DNA of 64,000 nucleotides from VXPQ01 sp965117025 (GTDB lineage: Bacteria > Bacteroidota > Rhodothermia > Rhodothermales > VXPQ01). The DNA is taken from contig OZ220746.1 of NCBI GenBank assembly GCA_965117025.1, forward strand, positions 310,001-374,000. Reading direction: 5' to 3'. Numbering within the stretch: the stretch's first letter is position 1; each line of letters starts with the position of its first letter. The translations under genes were made by a program, and so were the position numbers. Below are positions 1 to 7,657 of the stretch, piece by piece. The notes under the pieces were generated by a model. That model searched no databases. It was not told the DNA's origin and worked only from the letters and a program-made list of their open reading frames with translations.

Positions 1-2182
1 GCTCCGGAAATGGTCATTTGGTTGACGGATAGTTGCTTCCCGACCGGCTTCAATGAGGCCGGAGCGTTAACGCTCCGGAAATACCAGGTTACGACGTTGG
101 AGCATTGCGAGATAGACCTTAGCTTCAATGAGGCCGGAGCGTTAACGCTCCGGAAATGATTCTCTCCTGGCGGACCGTGGGCCTTGACTATGCCGCTTCA
201 ATGAGGCCGGAGCGTTAACGCTCCGGAAATGCAGAGGCGATCGAAAAACATACCGGCCAAGTGCCCGCTTCAATGAGGCCGGAGCGTTAACGCTCCGGAA
301 ATATTATGAAACTGTCATTTCGCACTAATTCTGCCGGGCTTCAATGAGGCCGGAGCGTTAACGCTCCGGAAATGATTGCTATTGATGATTATAAGCGAAT
401 CTCGAGGACGGCTTCAATGAGGCCGGAGCGTTAACGCTCCGGAAATTTGCGCAAGCAGGCGCAGATGCCGGATATTACGGTGCTTCAATGAGGCCGGAGC
501 GTTAACGCTCCGGAAATGGGGCGTTTTTCCTTAACGATACGGGCAATGTCGAAGCTTCAATGAGGCCGGAGCGTTAACGCTCCGGAAATCTCTTGGGGAC
601 TCGTACGGCTCCCCGCCTCCCGGAACGCTTCAATGAGGCCGGAGCGTTAACGCTCCGGAAATATACCCTCCCGACGTGACGCGCACGGCGCATCCGTCGC
701 TTCAATGAGGCCGGAGCGTTAACGCTCCGGAAATTGTGTTACGCGAGACGTACGGGGCCAGGGGCGCGATGCTTCAATGAGGCCGGAGCGTTAACGCTCC
801 GGAAATTACGAAAGCCTGACCCAAGACAAAAAGGATCGCGTTATCGCTTCAATGAGGCCGGAGCGTTAACGCTCCGGAAATGTCAACCGGCAGCGTATCC
901 ACCGCCCGCCCGAAAGTGCTTCAATGAGGCCGGAGCGTTAACGCTCCGGAAATGCCAGATGTCCGGGTACGTTGTCATGCTTCGTCAGATGCTTCAATGA
1001 GGCCGGAGCGTTAACGCTCCGGAAATTCTTCCATCAGATAATCTTACCTCTCCATTAGCATCTGCTTCAATGAGGCCGGAGCGTTAACGCTCCGGAAATG
1101 AGTCGCTGTCCGGAGAGTGCGATATGGTCGCACTGCTTCAATGAGGCCGGAGCGTTAACGCTCCGGAAATGCAGGGGTCGAGAGATCCGTGGGGGCGGTC
1201 TCCGAGGGCTTCAATGAGGCCGGAGCGTTAACGCTCCGGAAATGCCACGGACAAGCTGGCCGTGGCCATCGATAACGCGCTTCAATGAGGCCGGAGCGTT
1301 AACGCTCCGGAAATGAAAGACCCGCACCTTTCCCCTCGGCCTGCAGATAGCGCTTCAATGAGGCCGGAGCGTTAACGCTCCGGAAATGGTATAGCCTCCG
1401 CGGCCTCCATCAAGCTGGCGCTTCAATGAGGCCGGAGCGTTAACGCTCCGGAAATGTGGGGGATGGGCAGCCCGGTCCTCCCGGCGCCCGAGGGCTTCAA
1501 TGAGGCCGGAGCGTTAACGCTCCGGAAATACGGCGGGTCCCAGGAGCACCTGGAACGAGTCGGCGCTTCAATGAGGCCGGAGCGTTAACGCTCCGGAAAT
1601 GCCCGGCACCTTTTTCTCCGGGCACCCCTTCCACCGCTTCAATGAGGCCGGAGCGTTAACGCTCCGGAAATGAATACGTTCGTGAGCAAGTCCACACGAA
1701 CGGCATCGGCTTCAATGAGGCCGGAGCGTTAACGCTCCGGAAATAAAGGGCGCGGCTGAGTGCGGGATCGGGAGTGCTGCGCTTCAATGAGGCCGGAGCG
1801 TTAACGCTCCGGAAATGGCCAATCGATTAAGCAGAGGGCCGGGAGGGATTCCGGGCTTCAATGAGGCCGGAGCGTTAACGCTCCGGAAATGTATCCATCC
1901 GAGAACGATGTCGAGCTGCACCTTGGCTTCAATGAGGCCGGAGCGTTAACGCTCCGGAAATGTGATAGATAAGGTCCGGTCAATCAGCATCAAACTCGCT
2001 TCAATGAGGCCGGAGCGTTAACGCTCCGGAAATGCGAGTTTTTTCGTTGATCTTGGATTTCCCGTGATTCAGCTTCAATGAGGCCGGAGCGTTAACGCTC
2101 CGGAAATTGCTACACCGCCGCCGGACGTGACGGGGATGCATTACAAGCTTCAATGAGGCCGGAGCGTTAACGCTCCGGAAAT
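1..2182 (-). CRISPR. CRISPR array, 31 repeats (first partial), 30 spacers, type I-G
   Basis: The array has 36-nt repeats that begin GCTTCAATGAGG and end CTCCGGAAAT on the plus strand. The core CCGGAGCGTTAACGCTCCGG is a perfect 20-bp palindrome. Full repeats start at 47, 122, 195, 267, 338, 411 and so on to 2147, and bases 1-11 are the tail of one more. All copies read as identical. Spacers are 32-39 nt, mostly 35-37. On the minus strand the repeat ends in ATTGAAGC, close to the ATTGAAAC 3' end common in type I repeats. This ending and the adjacent minus-strand cas2 suggest minus-strand transcription, with the newest spacer at 2108-2146. The array continues past the left edge, and no degenerate terminal repeat is seen. 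Confidence 0.98.
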
Positions 2183-2396
2183 AGCCTATCTCTATCTGCT
2201 TGCAGGAGATCGGCCTTTAAGTTGTATCGCGAGCACTGCACTGCGGGCCGCCGATAATGATACGAATTTTTCATAGCAACTGAAAAATGAACGGCATATC
2301 CCTTTGGGTACCAAGGCGTTATGAAAAAGCGAGCGCTGTCCATGATTATTTGTCCACCGAAGGTCTCGCGATGTATAAGGCACCCCTCCCCTCCTG
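2183..2396 (-). promoter_or_regulatory. Probable CRISPR leader
   Basis: These 214 bases lie between the last repeat and the cas2 stop codon and contain no convincing gene. If the array is read on the minus strand, this is the leader, with the first repeat at 2182. An 8-bp perfect inverted repeat (ATTTTTCA, 7-nt loop, TGAAAAAT) sits at 2266-2288. A leader role is inference from position and orientation. The open frame that crosses this region runs into the repeats and is not coding. Confidence 0.6.
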
Positions 2397-2690
2397 CTAA
2401 ACAATCACTGCCTGACGAGTCGGCGTCTCGTACCCCTTCCCCAAACTTTCGACCCGTGGGGAAACCCGCTCTACAAGCCCGATGTCGATGATAAGCACAT
2501 GATCTTCCGAAGGCTTTATCAAGGACTCCAGCCGAGCAGCCATTTCCGCATGACGGCGAGCCGTTAACCGGCACTGGAAAACGGATAGTTGCAACCAGTG
2601 GCCATAGCCTTTCATGGCTTTGAACACCTTGCGCCAGCGCTTGGGTTCCGTAATATCGTAGGTGACGATGTAAAGTCGTTCGGCAGCCAT
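2397..2690 (-). CDS. cas2: CRISPR adaptation protein Cas2
   Basis: This 97-aa protein has the typical Cas2 length. It starts MAAERLYIVTYDITEPKRWR, with the first beta strand and its conserved Asp in YDI, followed by the helix and VFQCRLTA strand of the ferredoxin-like fold. Cas2 forms the structural core of the Cas1-Cas2 spacer integrase. The ATG is at 2690 and lies 4 bases after the cas4-cas1 stop codon, so the two genes form one minus-strand adaptation operon that points toward the array. Identification is secure from the fold motif and context; no oddities were seen. Confidence 0.97.
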   Translation of the reverse strand: MAAERLYIVTYDITEPKRWRKVFKAMKGYGHWLQLSVFQCRLTARRHAEMAARLESLIKPSEDHVLIIDIGLVERVSPRVESLGKGYETPTRQAVIV

Positions 2691-2694
2691 GAAG

Positions 2695-4404
2695 TCATCT
2701 GGGAAGATAGTGAGGATACGTGGATATTTCGCCCTGAAAGTACCGGATCAGCAGTCGCGCCTGGACCTCGATCAGTCTACGCATCGAGACGCGATAGCCG
2801 AAAAAGGGATGTGTGGTTTCCTGATCCATACGGCGCTCGAACGCGGCGATTACCGCTTTTCGCCCACCGGATTTGAGAGCGCAGGACGGGCCATTCAGGA
2901 TAAAATCGTTGGCCTTGATTTCCCCGTTATTGATCACCTGGATAACACAGGAATCAGCAATGATGGGACGGAAAGGCTCCATCAGGTCAAGCGCCAGCGC
3001 AGGGCGCCCGTGCCTTGGACGGTGATAAAATCCCATGTACGGGTCCAGTCCCGTGGCTGAGATAGTCGTAGTAAAGGTCCTGGTGAGAAGGGCATAAGCA
3101 AACGAAAGCATTGCATTGACGGGATCCGTCGGCGGACGCCGACTGCGTTTTTCAAAGGCGAATGCCGGAAATCGCTCTCTGATTTCCGTTGCAAGCATGC
3201 TTTCGAACCGGCCAAAATACACAGAGGCCGCTTCTCCCTCGATTCCCAGCAGTTCCTGTGTGTCTTTCGTTCTGGCGGCCCGTTTGGCCATGCGCTGAAG
3301 ACGGGCCAGAGCCTCTTCCCGCTCTTCGGGCTCCGCTCTCCAGTTCCTACGCAGCATCGTGCGCGTATTCCGCACCTTCGCTTCGATCAGACCCTGCGCC
3401 AGAACGAGGCATCGCCCGGCGTCGAAGGCGAAGCGGTATTGCGCTTCGCGGGTCGTAACGTTGCCGTTGCCGGTTCCCACAGTGTGTCCGAGCAGCCACC
3501 CTCCCATCGAAAACCACGAAACCGGTATTTCGGCACGCATCAGGGCGTGGAGCGCCGGGGTCGTTACCGAAACCGCCCCGAACAAAGCAACTTGCGAGAC
3601 ATCGATCATCGGCACTTCCACCTTCTCCAGTTCGGTTTCGACGACGAGCCTCTCTCCTCGCTTGCGCAGTCTTGCCCCCGGCGTTTGCACATACAAGGGA
3701 AGGGCCGGATCGTCGGCTGGATTCAAGGGACGCAGGTTCGCGAGTCCCTTGCGAAAGAGATTGGTCTCGTCCGGCAGGCAAATGCCCGCCAGCGAGCAAC
3801 GCGGACACTTGGGGCTGTCCTCCAGAGGCGGCGGGCGGCGTGCGGACGAGGCGGCGTAGCGCAGCCCCGCGATAGCCTCCATGGTTCGCGCGCGCAATTC
3901 CTCGTCGAAAAAGACCGGTACCCGCTCGCGCGAGCCGGCATACCACAGGGCGCCGTGAGAAACCTTGTATCCATTGTCTTCGAGAATCATGCCCTGTACG
4001 CAGACTTGCACCCGTTCCGGTTCATAGGCCCCCGCGGCAACATGGGGACGCTTGCCTTTCTTGTAGTCTATCGGCATCACCGTGCCATCGTCCGCTTCCA
4101 CAAGATCCATCTTGGCGATAACGCCAAGCCGTTCGGAAGACATGGTTACGGAACGGCCTTTCACCATTGTCTCGCCAAGTTCGTCCGGCGCAGGGAAATC
4201 TCCTTTGCTCTCGTCCACGCGGGCATGAACGCGTTTTCCTGCGGCGGTATCGCCGCTGTCGGCCCATTCGTTTTCTACCCATTCCAGATAGGCGAGCCTG
4301 GGGCAATACACCCATTCGTTGACCATGCGGGCCGGAATCAAGGGCGTTTCGCCGGAGGCAGGGGGCGGGGGCAGGGCAAGAGAGAATTGGGAACCTTCGT
4401 TCAT
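2695..4404 (-). CDS. cas4-cas1: Cas4-Cas1 fusion protein
   Basis: This 569-aa protein joins a Cas4 nuclease to the Cas1 integrase. The N-terminal Cas4 part has a Cys in WVYCPRLAYLEW (about residue 34), the RecB-type MPIDYKKGKRP motif, and CPRCSLAGIC near residue 205; these cysteines should bind an Fe-S cluster. The Cas1 part follows from about residue 230, with a Glu in LLGIEGEAAS and His and Asp in FYHRPRHGRPALALDLMEPF as metal ligands. In characterised type I-G/I-U systems this fusion selects PAM-flanked prespacers. The reading frame opens upstream at a TTG (4449), but ATG at 4404 is preferred because the extension has no family similarity. It is co-transcribed with cas2 and divergent from csb1. 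Confidence 0.96.
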   Translation of the reverse strand: MNEGSQFSLALPPPPASGETPLIPARMVNEWVYCPRLAYLEWVENEWADSGDTAAGKRVHARVDESKGDFPAPDELGETMVKGRSVTMSSERLGVIAKMDLVEADDGTVMPIDYKKGKRPHVAAGAYEPERVQVCVQGMILEDNGYKVSHGALWYAGSRERVPVFFDEELRARTMEAIAGLRYAASSARRPPPLEDSPKCPRCSLAGICLPDETNLFRKGLANLRPLNPADDPALPLYVQTPGARLRKRGERLVVETELEKVEVPMIDVSQVALFGAVSVTTPALHALMRAEIPVSWFSMGGWLLGHTVGTGNGNVTTREAQYRFAFDAGRCLVLAQGLIEAKVRNTRTMLRRNWRAEPEEREEALARLQRMAKRAARTKDTQELLGIEGEAASVYFGRFESMLATEIRERFPAFAFEKRSRRPPTDPVNAMLSFAYALLTRTFTTTISATGLDPYMGFYHRPRHGRPALALDLMEPFRPIIADSCVIQVINNGEIKANDFILNGPSCALKSGGRKAVIAAFERRMDQETTHPFFGYRVSMRRLIEVQARLLIRYFQGEISTYPHYLPR

Positions 4405-4721
4405 GGCGGCTATGATTGCAGTTACTGCGATTATCCGAATTGTACGCAACCGAATGCACCTCGACCATGAAACGAACTGGTCGCAAACAGCAGTGAGAGA
4501 AACCTTTAAAAAATCGAAGTTTCGTCCCCTTTATTCAATATTTTCATGATATACTCATGAATAAAGGATGTAATATCACGAAATGCTCATTAATACTCTC
4601 AAAAATATTTGGTAAGTTTACAATTTGCTACGGTGGCTGGCTGTCCGAGTTATCTCAATGTAACAGCCCCCGACAAAATCACTCGCTCCGCCCTCAATCT
4701 TAATAGATACGAAACAAAATA
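4405..4721. promoter_or_regulatory. Divergent promoter region between Cas modules
   Basis: This 317-bp stretch separates the adaptation operon (minus) from the effector operon (plus). It contains no convincing gene. Bases from about 4500 to 4720 are clearly AT-richer than the flanking genes, as expected for a region with promoters for both directions. A run near 4545-4565 reads TTCATGATATACTCATGAAT and contains short overlapping palindromes. I could not assign a specific -10/-33 element. csb1 has no strong Shine-Dalgarno; an A-rich leader precedes its ATG, which is common in Bacteroidota-like genomes. Confidence 0.5.
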
Positions 4722-6071
4722 ATGCCCTCCCTTTCACTCGATCAACTCCGGGATATAGTTGCTGGAACTGCAGCAGCGTTTCGCTGCGTGACTGATTATC
4801 AGCCGGCAGGGGGTCCGGGCGATAAGGTTTTTCCTCCAACTTATGAAGGGGGCAAATATGCCACTGAGGAGCGTGTGGATCCTGACACTGGCGAGATTCG
4901 GCAGTGTGTTCTCCTGGATTCTGTACAGTCACAGGCTAACCGGATGGAATTAGCGCTATTGGAAGCACACCGCAACGGTAGTGTGCAACTTCCTTTACTG
5001 TTGACGCGATTCGATCAGGAGGAATTGCCCAAGAAGTTTACGGTATCCAGCCTTGAGGCTCCTCATCGTATTGCGGATGCATTATTTCGCGACAGCTTGC
5101 TAGACGGTGTAATGTTCCGCAATTCAGAGGCCGGCCGCGTGCTTGACACGGCCGATGTCCGCAACGCCACAGGGCTGTTTGGCCTTTGTCCTACTGCACT
5201 GGTGTTCGGATTGTGGGACTCTACCGGACCTCAAGGCGGCCTAGGCACCAAGTTCCAGCGATCGCTGGTATCCGAGATCGTCGGGTACGACGCGGTGCCG
5301 GGAGTGGACACGTCGAGTCGTATCGACCCGGCAGCCATCGAAAAGCGTGCTGGCCCTGTGTTCAAGACAGAGGACGGTACTTGGACCTTATCTGTGGACA
5401 ACGCTAAGAAGGGCAAAGGTGGCAAGCCAGTTTTATACAAGCCCAACAGTAAAGGCCAGGATGTAACATACGATCCCGCATCCAACAAGGATGTACCGGA
5501 CCAAGGCAGGCCATCGGTACTCAATCACGGCAACGTCACGCCAGATATCGCTTATGCGCTAGACAACAAGCGTATCCAATACGAGACCAGAATCGACGAA
5601 CGTGGTCAGGATGTGAGGGTTCGACCCCGCATTCGCGGTGGATTCACGATATCGCGAGCCGTTCAAACGACCACGCTGTCACTTGCCGTGTTGCGTCGTC
5701 TGCGCTTCCCGCTCAATGGTACCGCTGATTCCAATCATGATATCGACATTGCTGCGCGCACTGCATTAGCTGCATTGGGGCTCGCCGCCGGTGCGCTGGC
5801 GCGAGTCGATACGGACCTTCGTTCACGCTGCCAGTTGTTTGCAGTACAAAAACCTGTGTGGGAGCTTCTTGATCGGCCCGGTGAACCCCCAAAGGAATTT
5901 GAACTTGATTCCGAAGATGCCCTAAATCTGTTGCAAGGGGCAATTGACGAGGCGAAAAACTCAGGTTTGCCTTGGGAAGGCGAAATTGCCTTGATTCCAT
6001 CCCCTGACTTGGTTGCACTGGTGCTACGCAGTCAGGTATTGGCAAGTACATCCGAAACGGAGGGAGATTGA
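4722..6071 (+). CDS. csb1: Type I-G Cascade backbone protein Csb1 (Cas7 group)
   Basis: This 449-aa protein matches the GSU0053/Csb1 family, the Cas7-like backbone subunit that coats the crRNA in type I-G (I-U) effector complexes. Visible family features are the segment VLLDSVQSQANRMELALL near residues 65-85, the FRDSLLDGVMFRNSEAGR segment, and the RAVQTTTLSLAVLRRLRFP segment near residues 310-330. It is the first gene of the plus-strand effector operon and starts at ATG 4722. Its TGA overlaps the next start codon (TGATG), which suggests translational coupling to csb2. The family is assigned from remembered conserved segments and from the unmistakable gene neighbourhood. Confidence 0.93.
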   Translation: MPSLSLDQLRDIVAGTAAAFRCVTDYQPAGGPGDKVFPPTYEGGKYATEERVDPDTGEIRQCVLLDSVQSQANRMELALLEAHRNGSVQLPLLLTRFDQEELPKKFTVSSLEAPHRIADALFRDSLLDGVMFRNSEAGRVLDTADVRNATGLFGLCPTALVFGLWDSTGPQGGLGTKFQRSLVSEIVGYDAVPGVDTSSRIDPAAIEKRAGPVFKTEDGTWTLSVDNAKKGKGGKPVLYKPNSKGQDVTYDPASNKDVPDQGRPSVLNHGNVTPDIAYALDNKRIQYETRIDERGQDVRVRPRIRGGFTISRAVQTTTLSLAVLRRLRFPLNGTADSNHDIDIAARTALAALGLAAGALARVDTDLRSRCQLFAVQKPVWELLDRPGEPPKEFELDSEDALNLLQGAIDEAKNSGLPWEGEIALIPSPDLVALVLRSQVLASTSETEGD

Positions 6072-7657
6072 TGTTCGCTTTGGGCCTAAACTACCTGAAT
6101 GGGTGGTCAATGGCTGCGGCGGACGGAGCTCGAAAGAAGCGGGCCGAATGGCCGCCACATCCTGATCGGGTTTTCATGGCCTTGGCAGCGGCCTGGTTCG
6201 AGACGGGTGAAGACCCACTTGAAGGTGAGTCTCTGCGCTGGCTTGAAGCCTTGCCACCCCCTGCAATTGCTGCATCGGATGCGAAAAATCGCGCCACTGT
6301 TGTCAGCTATGTGCCTGTCAATGACGATGGTGGTGGTTACAAAACAAAGAATCCCAAAAACGAGATCGATAAGATCAAAAAAGAGGGATTGGCTGTCATT
6401 CCAGAGCACCGGTTGCTTCAACCCCGCGGTTTCCCGGTTTCCATTCCTCACAACCCGACGGTGCATCTGATCTGGCCAGAGGTCGAGTTAGGCGATCATC
6501 AGATCGCTCTGGAACAACTGGCCGGCAAAGTTACCCATGTGGGGCATTCGGCCTCTTTCGTGCAGATGTGGGTGGAAACGAAGCCACCGCCGCCTACATG
6601 GATTCCGACGACCGGCGTTGCCCTTCAGCGACTGCGCATAACGAGCCCCGGGCGCCTGAAGACATTGGAAACGCGTATGAACCGCTCCGCATGGATTGCC
6701 CACCGCGATCTGCTCAGCGAAATCAAGCAAGCCAAGACGGACCGTAAGGCAACGAAGTACATAAAGGACCTGCAAGCGCGTTTGAAAGATCGTTTTCCCG
6801 CTGGCCAGCCTGTGACCCTACGCCCGACGCCCGGCCGTTGGCAAGGATACGACAAACCGCAAGAAATCGGATTAGCCGAAGCGCATGGATCCGTTTTCGA
6901 CCCTCAACTCATTGTCCTCGGCATCAAGGGCAAGCGCGTGTCTCTTCCGGCAACGCTCAAACTCACGGCGGCCCTACGCGGCTTGTTGATGAGAATATGT
7001 CCAGAAGAACCGCCGCCGGAATGGTTTAGCGGACATTCCCTGGACGGTATGCCCACCGCTGCGCCCCATCTCGCCCTGACGCCTCTCCCCTTCGTCGGCT
7101 CGGAACATGCCGATGGCCGCATTATGGGCCTGGCTATTATTCTGCCAACGGAACTGAATCAGCAGGAGGCTGGGCGTTATCTCGAACCATTCCTTCGCGA
7201 TTCGGCTACCGGATTGCCACGCGAACATACGTTGTTCGACGGCAAGTGGTTCGAATGCGCGATTGAACTGGAAACACGCGAACGCCCGCCGAGAAACCTC
7301 AATCCGGATACATGGACCCGTGAATCGCGGGTCTGGGCAAGCGTGACGCCTGTGATCCTGAACCGACACTTCGACGGCAAGAACAAATGGGAGCGGGCTG
7401 CTGAAAGTGTGAAGGATGCGTGTCTCCACATTGGCCTTCCACGTCCACACGAGGTGTTGCTACACCCGGTTTCGCTGTTCGAAGGTGCACCTCATGCAAG
7501 GGAGTATCCGAAATTGATGCATAAGAACGGGAATGGACAACGAAGCCACAGCCACGCAGTAATCGTCTTTGACGAGCCGGTACACGGGCCTGTGCTCCTG
7601 GGGGCAGGTCGCTTCCGGGGATATGGGTTGTGCCGCCCGGTGGATGACAAGGGGTGA
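6071..7657 (+). CDS. csb2: Type I-G protein Csb2 (Cas5-Cas6-like fusion)
   Basis: This 528-aa protein belongs to the GSU0054/Csb2 family. The N-terminus, FALGLNYLNGWSMAA, is Cas5-like, and the C-terminus ends in GAGRFRGYGLCRP, which resembles the glycine-rich loop of RAMP/Cas6 proteins. The family is viewed as Cas5 joined to a Cas6-like domain. No separate cas6 is present here, so this protein is the best candidate for crRNA processing; that role is inference. A candidate catalytic His is in RSHSHAVIVF near residue 495. The ATG at 6071 overlaps the csb1 stop by one base. The frame also opens at a TTG 3 bases earlier, which is less likely. The end overlaps the cas3 GTG start by four bases. Confidence 0.92.
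   Translation: MFALGLNYLNGWSMAAADGARKKRAEWPPHPDRVFMALAAAWFETGEDPLEGESLRWLEALPPPAIAASDAKNRATVVSYVPVNDDGGGYKTKNPKNEIDKIKKEGLAVIPEHRLLQPRGFPVSIPHNPTVHLIWPEVELGDHQIALEQLAGKVTHVGHSASFVQMWVETKPPPPTWIPTTGVALQRLRITSPGRLKTLETRMNRSAWIAHRDLLSEIKQAKTDRKATKYIKDLQARLKDRFPAGQPVTLRPTPGRWQGYDKPQEIGLAEAHGSVFDPQLIVLGIKGKRVSLPATLKLTAALRGLLMRICPEEPPPEWFSGHSLDGMPTAAPHLALTPLPFVGSEHADGRIMGLAIILPTELNQQEAGRYLEPFLRDSATGLPREHTLFDGKWFECAIELETRERPPRNLNPDTWTRESRVWASVTPVILNRHFDGKNKWERAAESVKDACLHIGLPRPHEVLLHPVSLFEGAPHAREYPKLMHKNGNGQRSHSHAVIVFDEPVHGPVLLGAGRFRGYGLCRPVDDKG

Noticed and set aside
734..1000. Open frame inside the CRISPR array
   Set aside because: It reads through repeats and spacers; the repeated FNEAGALTLRK is just the translated repeat.
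2167..2574. 135-aa minus frame across the leader and cas2
   Set aside because: It overlaps cas2 in another phase and runs into the repeat; no family features.
4405..4449. TTG-initiated extension of cas4-cas1
   Set aside because: The extra 15 residues are not Cas4-like and an ATG is available at 4404.
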